The position numbers and the translations under genes were made by a program. Shown in pieces: positions 52,715 to 61,960 of a stretch of 64,000 bases of DNA. A model generated the notes under the pieces. It was not told the origin of the DNA, made no database searches, and saw nothing but the letters and a program-made list of their open reading frames with translations. Origin of the DNA: Calditrichota bacterium (GTDB taxonomy: Bacteria > CLD3). The DNA is taken from NCBI GenBank assembly GCA_008501735.1, contig QQUF01000005.1:8634-72633 (forward strand), read 5' to 3'. The stretch's first letter is position 1. The number at the start of each line of letters is the position of its first letter.

Positions 52715-55054
52715 TTATTTGAGTAAAATCATTTTGTTTGTTTTAGTGAAAGTTCCTGCTTGGAGTTTGTAAAAATAAGTTCCATTTGAAACAGACTTTC
52801 CATTTTCGTCTGTTCCGTTCCAAACAACATTGTGTGAACCTTCTTTTTGGAGTCCACTTGTTAGTTCTTTTACAAATTCACCTTTTATGTTGTAAATCTT
52901 AAGATTAACTCTTGTGTCTTTAGCAATTTGGTAAGAAATTGTTGTGCTTGGGTTGAATGGATTGGGGAAGTTTTGAGCTAATTTGTATTCTTTCTTAGAA
53001 ATTACTTCTTCTTCACCAAGAACAAATTTTACAGCTTGGGATTGAGTTTCGTGTTTAGTTTCAAGCCCATTAGTTTCAACATCAGAAATGTAGTAAGTGT
53101 AAGTTTCGCCATTACGAAATTCTGAATTATCAACAAACGAGTAGTTGTTTTGGAAGGTTGAGTTTCCTTGTCCTAAAAGTTTATTATGACTTTTGTAAGA
53201 AGCGATTTGAATGAAGTTTCCGTTACCTGTTTTTCTATAAACATTAAAGCCTTCATTTTCAGTTTCAGAAGCAGTTGTCCAAGTAAGTTGAATTGAGTTT
53301 TCAATTTGATGAGCAGAGAAAGAATCAAGTTCAATTGCAAGAGGAGCATCTGAATTTCCCGATGCAATTGTGTTTAAAATTAAGTTGTCGTGGTAACCAT
53401 CGCTATTACCTCCTGCATCTTTTCTACTTTGCATTCTGATTCTAATTGTTCTTGTTCCGACTGGAGCAAGTCTTGTATCTGTAATTTGAGTCCAAGTTTG
53501 TCCTGGGTGTAAGAAACCAGAGTCGTAAGTATCAAGAACTGTTGTATTTGTTGCATCTCTGTATTCAAGAATAATTTTAGATTCATCAGACCCATTAAAG
53601 TCAGCTACATAACTGCTCCAATAAAAAGTTGCAGTTCCAGCATCAATTGAATCACTGAATTCGGAGACATCAATATCTTGTTGTAGCTCGGCAGTCCCTG
53701 TAGTTGCACCAGCATAAAAGTAATTAGAGCCAGTTTGAGCAGAAGGATTTGAGGTTCTTTGAGTCCAGTTTGTTCCACTAATTTCAGTCCAACTTGGAAT
53801 CTCTCCACCAACAAGAGCATCTTCACAACCTCCGTTTGAAACTAAATTTTTAGTCAAATAAATATAAGCTGAACCTGATGCACTTCCTGCATCATCATCT
53901 CCTTGAGCTCCAGTAATTGCATAGTTTCCACTAATTGAAACTGAAAAACCAAATCTATCACTTGAAGCATCATCATTTGCAGTCAATTTAGATTGTTGAC
54001 TCCAAGATGTTCCACTTCTATTAAAAATATAAGCAGAACCTGAATTACTTCCTGCATCATCATCTCCTTGAGCTCCAACAATCGCATAATCTCCACTTAT
54101 TGAAACGGACCAACCGAATTGGTCAGCTGTTGCCGCATCACTTGCAGTTAACTTTGTTTGTTGTGACCAACTTACTCCACTTCTATTAAAAATGTAGGCT
54201 GCACCTGAAGAGCTTCCTGCATCATCATCTTCTCGAGCTCCAACAACTGCATAATCTCCACTAATTGAAACGGACCAACCAAAAAAGTCAGCTGCCGCCG
54301 CATCACTTGCAGTAAGTTTTGCTTGTTGGCTCCAAGATGTTCCTGTTCTGTGAAAGATATAAGCAGAACCTGAACCATTTCCTCCATCATCATCTCCAGA
54401 AGCTCCAATAATTACATAATCGCCACTTATAGAAACTGATTGACCAAAATTATCACCTGAAGTCGCATCATTTGCGTTGAATTTAGCTTGCTGTGTCCAA
54501 GAAGTTCCGCTTCTATGAAAAATGTAAACTGAACCACCTATTATTCCATTAAGAATGGTGCTTATAACTGCGTAATCTCCATCTATTGAAACCGAATAAC
54601 CAAATTGGTCATTTTCTTCAGCATCGCTCGCATTTAGTTTTGCTTGTTGTGTCCAAGAAGTTCCGCTTCTATGAAAAATGTAAGCTGAGCCTGTTAAATC
54701 TGCCCCATCATCATCTTGAATTGCTGAAACAATCGCATAATCTCCGCTTATAGATACTGAATATCCAAAAGTATCTTCAATAGCTGCATCATTTGCAGTC
54801 AATTTTGTTTGCTGACTCCATGAGTTTCCATTGCGGAAGTAAATGTAAGCTGAGCCTGAGGCATTTCCAGCATCATCATCAAAACGAGCTCCAACAACTG
54901 CATAATTTCCAGATACAGAAACTGAATTACCAAAAGAGTCACCAGCTGCTGCATCATTAGAAACAATTTTTTCTTCGTATTCTGCAAAGCAATTCGTGAA
55001 AATCCCGAAGCTAAGTGCTAAGGTTGGTAAAAGTGTTTTAGTTAGTTTTTTCAT
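52715..55054 (-). CDS. Seven-unit FG-GAP-like propeller protein, T9SS cargo (array gene 4)
   Basis: 779 aa. Signal peptide 1-24 (NCFA). Seven FG-GAP-like units of about 55 residues (about 25-405) with core FGxSVSISGDYAIVGA, an acid loop DDDAGxxSG and SAYIFxRSGTSWSQQ; the third unit is irregular. A jelly-roll/CBM-like domain follows (about 410-560; GCEDALVGGEIPSW, SRKDAGGNSDGYHDNL), then a Fn3-like module (about 570-680; QLTWTTASETENEGFNVYRK) and the sorting tail. Likely a cell-surface seven-bladed propeller with Ca-binding loops, for adhesion or glycan binding; no enzymatic motif. Last gene of the array. Confidence 0.88.
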   Translation of the reverse strand: MKKLTKTLLPTLALSFGIFTNCFAEYEEKIVSNDAAAGDSFGNSVSVSGNYAVVGARFDDDAGNASGSAYIYFRNGNSWSQQTKLTANDAAIEDTFGYSVSISGDYAIVSAIQDDDGADLTGSAYIFHRSGTSWTQQAKLNASDAEENDQFGYSVSIDGDYAVISTILNGIIGGSVYIFHRSGTSWTQQAKFNANDATSGDNFGQSVSISGDYVIIGASGDDDGGNGSGSAYIFHRTGTSWSQQAKLTASDAAAADFFGWSVSISGDYAVVGAREDDDAGSSSGAAYIFNRSGVSWSQQTKLTASDAATADQFGWSVSISGDYAIVGAQGDDDAGSNSGSAYIFNRSGTSWSQQSKLTANDDASSDRFGFSVSISGNYAITGAQGDDDAGSASGSAYIYLTKNLVSNGGCEDALVGGEIPSWTEISGTNWTQRTSNPSAQTGSNYFYAGATTGTAELQQDIDVSEFSDSIDAGTATFYWSSYVADFNGSDESKIILEYRDATNTTVLDTYDSGFLHPGQTWTQITDTRLAPVGTRTIRIRMQSRKDAGGNSDGYHDNLILNTIASGNSDAPLAIELDSFSAHQIENSIQLTWTTASETENEGFNVYRKTGNGNFIQIASYKSHNKLLGQGNSTFQNNYSFVDNSEFRNGETYTYYISDVETNGLETKHETQSQAVKFVLGEEEVISKKEYKLAQNFPNPFNPSTTISYQIAKDTRVNLKIYNIKGEFVKELTSGLQKEGSHNVVWNGTDENGKSVSNGTYFYKLQAGTFTKTNKMILLK

Positions 55055-55084
55055 TTTTATTTCCTAAAGTTTTAATTTTTTTGT

Positions 55085-55123
55085 AAAAGAGAGCGGAAAA
55101 CACACTGAATGTGTGAATTCCGC
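55085..55123 (-). terminator. Terminator between array genes
   Basis: GCGGAA/TTCCGC (55118-55123, 55093-55098 on the other arm) with an inner CACAC/GTGTG stem, then a T-rich run on the minus strand. It lies just beyond the stop of 55146-56612. A similar GCGGAATTC...TTCCGC hairpin follows the 59156 gene. Confidence 0.75.
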
Positions 55124-55145
55124 AAGGGAGTGTTTGTCAGGGAAA

Positions 55146-56612
55146 TTATTTGAGTAAAATCATTTTGTTAGTTTGGGTGAAAGTTCCAGATGTGAGTTTG
55201 TAGAAGTAAGTTCCACTTGAAACTTGATTTCCAAAGCTGTCTGTTCCGTTCCAAACTACATTGTGTGAGCCTTCGTAACGGAAACCATTTGTCAGTTCTT
55301 TGACAAATTCGCCTTTTTCATTGTAAATTTTGAGGATAACTTTTGCGTCATTTGCTAAATTGTAAGAAATTGTTGTGCTTGGATTAAATGGGTTAGGGAA
55401 GTTTTGAGCTAATTCAAATCTTTTTGCTTTCTCAGTTTTGATTTCAAAAAGAACGCTTTGTGCAGATTTTTCGTGCTTAGTTTCAAGTCCGTTTGTTTCA
55501 ACGTCTGAAATTAAGTAAGTGTAGAACTCACCACTTTGTAATTTTGAGTTATCTGTAAAATTATAAAAAGTCTCTACAGAAGTGTTGCCTTGACCTTGAA
55601 GTTCATTATGAGATTTGTACGAAGCAATTTTTGCAAAATTTCCACTTCCTACTTTTCTATAAACGTTAAAACCTTCATTTTCAGTTTCTGAAGCTGTTGC
55701 CCAAGAAAGTTGAATTGAGTTTTCAATTTGGCGAGCAGAGAAAGAATTTAATTCTACTGAAAGAGGTTGATCAACTGCATTATCAATTTCAAGTGCAAAT
55801 GGAGTAATTAAGCCTGTTGTTAAAACATCTTCAACGTTTGAACCGTCTAAGTTTGCTCTTTGGATTTTGTCGGTTCCATCATCAGTCCAATAAATTTTTG
55901 AATTCGCTTTGTCAATTGCTAATCCTTGTGGGCTATCTAATCCGGTTACTAAATCTTCTATACTTGAACCGTCAAAATTTGCTCTTTGAAGTTTATTCGT
56001 TCCATCATCAAGCCAATAAATTTTTGAATTAAAAACATCTAAAGCTAATTCTGTTGGTGTGTTCAATCCTGATGTAATAATATCCTCAACATTTGAACCA
56101 TCTAAACCTGCTCTTTGGATTCTATTTGATGAATTATCAGCCCAATAAACTTTTGAATTTACAACATCAACTTCAACTGCAAGAGGTACTGCAATACCTG
56201 TAACTATGTCTTCAACATTAGAACCATCTAAATCTGCTCTATGGACTTTATCGGTTCCAATATCAACCCAATAAATTTTTGAGTTTGTAGCATCAACTGC
56301 AATATTTCTCGGAAAATTTAATCCGGTAATAATATCTTCGACATTTGAACCATCAAAATCTGCTCTTTTGATTTTATCTATCCCAAAATCAATCCAATAC
56401 ATTTTGGAGTTAATAACATCTAAACTGATTCCAGATGGTGCAGATAAACCAGTTGTAACTAGATCTTCGACATTAGAACCATCAAGGTCTGCTCTTTGGA
56501 TTTTACTTGTCCCAAAATCTGTAAAATACATTTTCGCAGCATAAGTATTTGATGAAAGCGACATTCCTAAAGCAAGTGTTAAAACTGACTTTGTAAGTGT
56601 TAATATTTTCAT
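55146..56612 (-). CDS. YWTD six-blade propeller protein, T9SS cargo (array gene 3)
   Basis: 488 aa. Signal peptide about 1-25. Exactly six YWTD-type repeats of 42-43 residues (NSKIYWVDIGTDKVHRADLDG, then SNVEDIVTG; about 26-283), as in LDL-receptor six-bladed propellers. No CBM-like domain follows; instead the Fn3-like module (LNSFSARQIENSIQLSWATASETENEG) and sorting tail used by its neighbours. It is as if the ligand-facing head were swapped onto a common stalk. Expected at the surface or released. Confidence 0.88.
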   Translation of the reverse strand: MKILTLTKSVLTLALGMSLSSNTYAAKMYFTDFGTSKIQRADLDGSNVEDLVTTGLSAPSGISLDVINSKMYWIDFGIDKIKRADFDGSNVEDIITGLNFPRNIAVDATNSKIYWVDIGTDKVHRADLDGSNVEDIVTGIAVPLAVEVDVVNSKVYWADNSSNRIQRAGLDGSNVEDIITSGLNTPTELALDVFNSKIYWLDDGTNKLQRANFDGSSIEDLVTGLDSPQGLAIDKANSKIYWTDDGTDKIQRANLDGSNVEDVLTTGLITPFALEIDNAVDQPLSVELNSFSARQIENSIQLSWATASETENEGFNVYRKVGSGNFAKIASYKSHNELQGQGNTSVETFYNFTDNSKLQSGEFYTYLISDVETNGLETKHEKSAQSVLFEIKTEKAKRFELAQNFPNPFNPSTTISYNLANDAKVILKIYNEKGEFVKELTNGFRYEGSHNVVWNGTDSFGNQVSSGTYFYKLTSGTFTQTNKMILLK

Positions 56613-56658
56613 TGTTTTTAACCTTTTTAAAATTTTTAATTGAATAATTTGTTAAAGT

Positions 56659-56688
56659 GAAAGCCCCAAAGTTTTTTTTGGGACTCTC
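56659..56688 (-). terminator. Hairpin downstream of the 56707 gene
   Basis: On the minus strand GAGAGTCCCAAA (56688-56677) pairs with TTTGGGGCTTTC (56670-56659; two mismatches/wobbles), with an A-rich loop. It lies 19 bp beyond the stop of 56707-59061. Weak T-run, so partial read-through is likely. Confidence 0.5.
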
Positions 56689-56706
56689 GTTGTTTTGTCG
56701 GGAAAA

Positions 56707-59061
56707 TTATTTGAGTAAAATCATTTTGTTAGTTTGTGTGAAAGTTCCAGATGTGAGTTTGTAGAAGTAAGTTCCACTTGAGACTTGATTTCCATTTTGG
56801 TCAGTTCCGTTCCAATTCACACTGTGTGAGCCTTTGTTCATTTTCTCATTCACAAGTTCTTTCACAAGTTGACCGTTTAAATTGTAAACTTGGAGTTTGA
56901 CTCTTTGGTCTTTTTTGATTTGGAAATTGATTGTTGTGCTTGGATTGAAAGGGTTTGGGAAGTTCTGAGCTAATTCGTAGTCAAGTTTTGTTTGAGTAAC
57001 TTCTCCGTCAAGAATGAATTTTACACTTTGAGCAGATTCTTCGTGTTTAGTCTCAACTCCATTAGTTTCGACATCAGAAATGTAGTAAGTGTAAGTTTCG
57101 CCATTACGAAATTCTGAGTTATCAACAAAGGAATAGCTGTTTGAAGTTGTTGAGTTTAAAGCTCCAACAAGCTCTGAGTTACTTTTGAAAGAAGCGATTT
57201 GAAAGTAGTTTCCGTTTCCGATTTTTCTGTAAACGTTAAAACCTTCGTTTTCAGTTTCAGAAGCAGTTGACCAATTGAGTTGAATTGAGTTTTCAATTTG
57301 ACGAGCTGAAAAAGAATCAAGTTCAATTGCAAGAGGAGTATCTGAATTAGTATCAGAAGTTGTGAACAAAACTAAATTATCGTGGTTTCCATTTGAATCT
57401 GTCCCTTTATCTCTTCTACTTTGCATTCTAATTCTAATTGTTCTTGTTCCTACAGGAGCAAGTCTTGTGTCAGTGATTTCTGTCCAAGTGAGTCCTGGGT
57501 GAAGGAATCCAGAATCATAAGTATCAAGAACAGTTGTATTTGCTGCATCTCTGTATTCGAGAATAATTTTTGCCTCATCTGAACCTTCAAAATCACTCGC
57601 CCAACTACTCCAATTGAAAGTTGCAGTTCCAGCATCAATTGAATCACTGTAATCAGAGACATCAACATCTTGCTGAAGTTCAGCAGTTCCTGATGCAGCA
57701 CCTGCGAAGAAGAAAAAACTTCCTTCTTCTGGGGCAGGATCAAAATCTTTTTGAGTCCAGTTTGTTCCACTGATTTCAGTCCAACTTGGAATCTCTCCAC
57801 CAACAAGTGCCTCTTCACAGCTATGATTTTGAACTAAATTATTTTCTCCAAATATGTAAGCTGAACCTGAATCAGTTCCATCGTCATCATCTCCAAAAGA
57901 GCCAGCTACCATAAAGTCTCCGCTAATTGAAACAGAACCACCAAACCCATCGCTTGCAGCTGCATCATTAGCAGTAAATTTTGCTTGTTGGCTCCAAGAA
58001 GTTAGACTTCTACTAAACAAATAAGCTGAACCTGAACCTGCTCCATCGTCGTCATCTCCAATGGACCCAATAATCACATAATTACCACTAATCGAAACTG
58101 TTTGACCAAAAAAATCATCTGCTGCTGAATCATTTGCAGTTAGTTTTGCTTGTTGGTTCCAAGAGATTCCAGTTCTGTTAAAAACATATGCCGAACCAGA
58201 ATTACTTCCTCCATCATCATCTTGATGAGTTCCAACAACTACATAATCTCCCTCAATTGAAACTGAATAACCAAAATGGTCACTTGCATCTAAATCATTT
58301 GAAACCAATTTTGCTTGTTGGTTCCACGAAGTTCCAGTTCTGTTAAAAATATATGCCGAACCAGAAAAGTTTCCACCATCATCATCTAGTAAAGCTCCAA
58401 CAACTGCATATTCTCCATCTATTGAAACTGAATAACCAAAATAGTCAACAGCAGCCAAATCATTTGAAGCTAATTTTGCTTGTTGTGTCCACGAAGTTCC
58501 AGTTCTGTGAAAAACATATGCTGAACCTGCAAAGTTTGCTACATCATCATCACGATAAGCTCCAACAATTGCATAATCTCCATCTATTGAAACTGAAAAT
58601 CCAAATTCGTCACCTGCTGTAGCATCATTAGCAGTGAGTTTAGCTTGTTGGCTCCAAGAGGTTCCACTTCTTTTAAAAATGTATGCTGAGCCTGACTTAT
58701 TTCCATCATCATCATCTAAATAAGCTCCAATAATTGCATATTCTCCATCTATTGAAACTGAAACTCCAAAATAGTCACCCGGAACACCATCATTTGCGAT
58801 TATTTTTGCTTGTTGAGTCCAAGTGTTACCACTTCGAATATATATGTAAGCTGAACCTTGGTAGTACATTGCACCTAAAACATTGTCTCCTTCGGCTCCA
58901 ACAATTGCGTAATCTCCGTCTATTGATACAGAGGATCCAAATGCATCTGATATATCAGCATCATTTGCAACGATTTTTACTTCATTTTCTGCAAAGCAGC
59001 TTGTAAAGATTCCAAAGCTAAGTGCTAAGGTCGGGATAAGTGTCTTTGTGAAAGTTTTCAT
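56707..59061 (-). CDS. Seven-unit FG-GAP-like propeller protein, T9SS cargo (array gene 2)
   Basis: 784 aa. Same layout as its neighbours: signal peptide 1-24, seven FG-GAP-like units (25-410; SVSIDGDYAIVGAYRDDD type), CBM-like domain with EDALVGGEIPSW-like EEALVGGEIPSW, Fn3-like module, sorting tail (ELAQNFPNPFNPSTT, VSSGTYFYK). Its final 190 bp are nearly identical to those of 59156-61513. The acid loops (DDDGGNFSG) suggest Ca2+ binding. No catalytic motif seen. Confidence 0.88.
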   Translation of the reverse strand: MKTFTKTLIPTLALSFGIFTSCFAENEVKIVANDADISDAFGSSVSIDGDYAIVGAEGDNVLGAMYYQGSAYIYIRSGNTWTQQAKIIANDGVPGDYFGVSVSIDGEYAIIGAYLDDDDGNKSGSAYIFKRSGTSWSQQAKLTANDATAGDEFGFSVSIDGDYAIVGAYRDDDVANFAGSAYVFHRTGTSWTQQAKLASNDLAAVDYFGYSVSIDGEYAVVGALLDDDGGNFSGSAYIFNRTGTSWNQQAKLVSNDLDASDHFGYSVSIEGDYVVVGTHQDDDGGSNSGSAYVFNRTGISWNQQAKLTANDSAADDFFGQTVSISGNYVIIGSIGDDDDGAGSGSAYLFSRSLTSWSQQAKFTANDAAASDGFGGSVSISGDFMVAGSFGDDDDGTDSGSAYIFGENNLVQNHSCEEALVGGEIPSWTEISGTNWTQKDFDPAPEEGSFFFFAGAASGTAELQQDVDVSDYSDSIDAGTATFNWSSWASDFEGSDEAKIILEYRDAANTTVLDTYDSGFLHPGLTWTEITDTRLAPVGTRTIRIRMQSRRDKGTDSNGNHDNLVLFTTSDTNSDTPLAIELDSFSARQIENSIQLNWSTASETENEGFNVYRKIGNGNYFQIASFKSNSELVGALNSTTSNSYSFVDNSEFRNGETYTYYISDVETNGVETKHEESAQSVKFILDGEVTQTKLDYELAQNFPNPFNPSTTINFQIKKDQRVKLQVYNLNGQLVKELVNEKMNKGSHSVNWNGTDQNGNQVSSGTYFYKLTSGTFTQTNKMILLK

Positions 59062-59092
59062 TTTGTAATCCTATTTTTTAAATTCTCTTTTT

Positions 59093-59133
59093 GTTTAAAA
59101 AGAGCGGAAAACCCGCTTGGCGTGAATTCCGCT
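59093..59133 (-). terminator. Terminator between array genes
   Basis: AGCGGAA/TTCCGCT (59103-59109 and 59127-59133) with an inner GCC/GGC-rich part, followed on the minus strand by CTTTTTAAAC. It lies 23 bp after the stop of 59156-61513, so transcription of the array is stepped down at each junction. Confidence 0.75.
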
Positions 59134-59155
59134 GAGAGATTGTTTGTCGGGGAAA

Positions 59156-61513
59156 TTATTTGAGTAAAATCATTTTGTTAGTTTGTGTGAAAGTTCCTGC
59201 TGAAATCTTGTAGAAGTAAGTGCCACTAGAGACTTGATTTCCATTTTGGTCAGTTCCGTTCCAATTCACACTGTGTGAACCTTTGTTCATTTTCTCATTC
59301 ACAAGTTCTTTCACAAGTTGACCGTTTAAATTGTAAACTTGGAGTTTGACTCTTTGGTCTTTTTTGATTTGGAAATTGATTGTTGTGCTTGGATTGAAAG
59401 GGTTTGGAAAGTTCTGAGCTAATTCGTAGTCAAGTTTTGTTTGGGTAACTTCTCCGTCAAGAATGAATTTTACACTTTGAGAATTGTCTTCGTGCTTTGT
59501 TTCAAGACCATTTGTTTCAACATCTGAAATGTAGTAAGTGTAAGTTTCTCCGCTACGAAGTTCAGAATCATCTACAAAAGTGTAGTTGTTTGAGAACGTC
59601 GAGTTTAAAGCTCCTACAAGTTCTGAATTTCTTTTGTAAGAAGCGATTTGAATAAAATTAGAATCACTTATTTTTCTGTAAACATTAAAACCTTCGTTTT
59701 CAGTTTCAGAAGCAGTTGTCCAAGAAAGTTGAATTGAGTTTTCAATTTGACGAGCTGTGAAAGAATCAAGTTCAACTGCAAGGGGTTGGTCAGCATCAGA
59801 AGTTGCAAAAGTTAAAAGTGAAAGATTGTCGTGGTAACCATCGCTATTACCTCCTGCATCTTTTCTACTTTGCATTCTGATTCTAACTGTTCTTGTTCCA
59901 ACAGGAGCAAGTCTTGTGTCAGTAACTTGAGTCCAAGTTTGTCCTGGGTGTAAGAAACCAGAGTCGTAAGTATCAAGAACTGTTGTATTTGTTGCATCTC
60001 TGTATTCGAGAATAATTTTAGATTCGTCAGAACCATTGAAATCAGCTACAAAGCTACTCCAAACGAATGTCGCTTCACCTGCATCAATGCTAATTGAATG
60101 TGAAGAGACATCAATATCTTGTTGTAGTTCAGCAGTTCCTGTAGTTGCTCCAGCATAAAAGTAATCTGAGCCTTCTTGAGCAGAAGGGTTCGAATTTCTT
60201 TGAGTCCAATTCGTTCCACTAATTTCAGTCCAATTTGGAATCTCACCACCAACAAGTGCATCTTCACAACCTGCATTTGAAACTAAGTTTCCTGAATTTG
60301 TAGTATCGTAAACATAAGCTGAACCTGAATCAGTTCCACCGTCATCATCAAAATAAGCTCCAGCAATTGTATTATTTCCTCTTATAGAAACTGAAATGCC
60401 AAATTTATCGCTTGCTCCAGCATCGCTTGCAGTCAGTTTTGCTTGTTGTATCCACGAAGTTCCACTTCTGCTAAAAACATAAGCAGAACCTGAATCAGCT
60501 TCTCCATCATTATCCATGTAAGCTCCAATAACTGTATAATCTCCATCTATTGAAACTGACTTACCAAAAAAATCAAGTCCTCCTGCATCACTTGCAGTTA
60601 ATTTATCTTGTTGTGTCCAAGAAGTTCCACTTCTATGAAAAATATAAGCGGAACCTGAAGCATTTCCACCATCATCATCATGATCAGCCCCTATAACTGC
60701 ATAATCTCCACTAATTGAAACCGAATGACCAAAAAAGTCACTTTCCGCAGCATCACTTGCAGTTAGTTTAGCTTGTTGTGTCCACGAAGTTCCACTTCTA
60801 TGAAAGATATAAGCGGAACCTGAATTACTTCCTGCGTCGTCATTTCTATCAGCACCAATAACAGTATAATCTCCGTTAATTGATACTGACCTCCCAAAAA
60901 TATCACCTGCTGCTGCATCACTTGCAGTTAATTTGGCTTGTTGGCTCCAAGAAGTTCCACTTCTATGAAAGATATAAGCTGCACCTGAACCACCTCCTCC
61001 ATCATCATCTCCATTAGCACCAACAACTACATAATCTCCATCAATTGAGACTGAAGAACTAAAATTATCGCCAGCTGCCGCATCATTTGCAGTTAGTTTT
61101 GCTTCTTGACTCCAAGAAGCTCCACTTCTTTTGAAAACATAAGATGAACCTGATGAACTTCCTCCATCATCATCTCCATTTGCTCCAACAACTGCATAAT
61201 CTCCACTAATTGAAACTGAAAGACCAAATTTGTCATCTGCCGCTGCATCATTTGCAGTTATCTTAGCTTGCTGTGTCCACGAAGTTCCACTTTTATGAAA
61301 GATATAAGCTGAACCTGAGGAATTTCCACCATCATCATCTTGATAAGCTCCAACGATAGCATAATCTCCATCAATTGAAACTGAATAACCAAAAAAGTCA
61401 CTTGCTGCATCATCATTAGCAACAATTTTATGTTCAGTTTGTGCAAAGCAACTTGTAAAGATTCCAAAGCTGAGTGCTAAGGTCGGAATAAGTGTTTTTG
61501 TAAAAGTTTGCAT
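59156..61513 (-). CDS. Seven-unit FG-GAP-like propeller protein, T9SS cargo (array gene 1)
   Basis: 785 aa, first gene behind the sigma-54-like promoter. Signal peptide 1-24 (SCFAQ); seven FG-GAP-like units (about 25-405); CBM-like domain (GCEDALVGGEIPNW, 415-565); Fn3-like module (SFTARQIENSIQLSWTTA); sorting tail. Every unit keeps the SVSI-x-GDY strand and most keep a DDDGG acidic loop. Opposite-strand open frames inside the repeats arise from the tandem codons and are not genes. Start ATG 61513 has an AGGA-like site (TAGTAGGAC) upstream. Confidence 0.9.
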   Translation of the reverse strand: MQTFTKTLIPTLALSFGIFTSCFAQTEHKIVANDDAASDFFGYSVSIDGDYAIVGAYQDDDGGNSSGSAYIFHKSGTSWTQQAKITANDAAADDKFGLSVSISGDYAVVGANGDDDGGSSSGSSYVFKRSGASWSQEAKLTANDAAAGDNFSSSVSIDGDYVVVGANGDDDGGGGSGAAYIFHRSGTSWSQQAKLTASDAAAGDIFGRSVSINGDYTVIGADRNDDAGSNSGSAYIFHRSGTSWTQQAKLTASDAAESDFFGHSVSISGDYAVIGADHDDDGGNASGSAYIFHRSGTSWTQQDKLTASDAGGLDFFGKSVSIDGDYTVIGAYMDNDGEADSGSAYVFSRSGTSWIQQAKLTASDAGASDKFGISVSIRGNNTIAGAYFDDDGGTDSGSAYVYDTTNSGNLVSNAGCEDALVGGEIPNWTEISGTNWTQRNSNPSAQEGSDYFYAGATTGTAELQQDIDVSSHSISIDAGEATFVWSSFVADFNGSDESKIILEYRDATNTTVLDTYDSGFLHPGQTWTQVTDTRLAPVGTRTVRIRMQSRKDAGGNSDGYHDNLSLLTFATSDADQPLAVELDSFTARQIENSIQLSWTTASETENEGFNVYRKISDSNFIQIASYKRNSELVGALNSTFSNNYTFVDDSELRSGETYTYYISDVETNGLETKHEDNSQSVKFILDGEVTQTKLDYELAQNFPNPFNPSTTINFQIKKDQRVKLQVYNLNGQLVKELVNEKMNKGSHSVNWNGTDQNGNQVSSGTYFYKISAGTFTQTNKMILLK

Positions 61514-61569
61514 TTGTTTAGTCCTACTAAATTTTGTTTAGAGTTTAATTTCTTTTTCTAAACTCTTAG

Positions 61570-61584
61570 TCAACTGCTGTGCCA
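61570..61584 (-). promoter_or_regulatory. Sigma-54-like promoter of the propeller array
   Basis: Minus strand: TGGCAC (61584-61579), five bases, TTGA (61573-61570). This matches the consensus TGGCAC-N5-TTGC at nine of ten fixed bases. Start site predicted near 61558, giving a leader of about 45 nt that contains a GTTTAGA/TCTAAAC hairpin (61536-61563). Same -12 variant (TTGA) as at 38895-38909. Confidence 0.6.
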
Positions 61585-61648
61585 AATGAGAAAATGCATT
61601 CTAATGCTTGAAATAGAGGTTTTGGGGATTTATGGTTTTTAAGAAGTT

Positions 61649-61801
61649 GTATGATTTATCGAACAGTAGTTGCTTTGTAAAATGAAACTAAGTGCAAAAA
61701 TGTAGTTTGGAAGTACTCAAGAAAGGCTTTGTATGAAATATCGTACAGGATTTTAACTGTGCGATTTTTCATACACTAATTCTGTACGTTTTTTAGAACA
61801 G
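61649..61801. promoter_or_regulatory. Repeated palindromic activator-site candidates
   Basis: GTATGAWWTATCGWACAG occurs at 61649-61666 and 61731-61748, and in inverted form at 61757-61774. The latter two form an inverted repeat with 16 of 18 bases paired across 8 nt. A fourth, CTGTACG...GAACAG, is at 61782-61801. They lie about 90-245 bp upstream of the predicted start site, the range of enhancer sites for sigma-54 activators, and the activator gene is next door. The remaining bases of 61514-61960 hold no ORF. Confidence 0.55.
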
Positions 61802-61860
61802 TTTGAGTTTTTGGAATTTTTGTTAGGAGTGAGTTTGAAAAGTGGTTTTGAGGTCTAAAC

Positions 61861-61951
61861 GTTGCAACAGCTTTGAGCCGTTGCATAGAATTATATTCTT
61901 AAAAGAAAAAGTTTTTGATTTTCGATAGTAACGTTTCAAGCGTTACTATCG
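61861..61951. repeat. Two dispersed-type hairpins after the activator gene
   Basis: TGCAAC-AGC/GCCGTTGCA around TTTGA (about 61863-61886), and perfect 11-bp arms CGATAGTAACG/CGTTACTATCG around TTTCAAG (61923-61933, 61941-61951). The second lies 10 bp after the activator stop, so it may terminate it, though there is no T-run. Loop contents (CTTTGA, TTTCAAG) match the loop class seen at 6655, 7278, 9525 and 47437. Confidence 0.6.
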
Positions 61952-61960
61952 ATTCGCACT

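Noticed and set aside
52715-61513. Open frames on the plus strand and in shifted minus frames within the propeller genes
   Set aside because: They mirror the 165-bp tandem repeat and have low-complexity His/Leu-rich translations; the main frame holds all known domains.
59156-61513. Tandem repeats as a possible CRISPR-like array
   Set aside because: Repeats are about 165 bp, in one coding frame, diverged and without short spacers.
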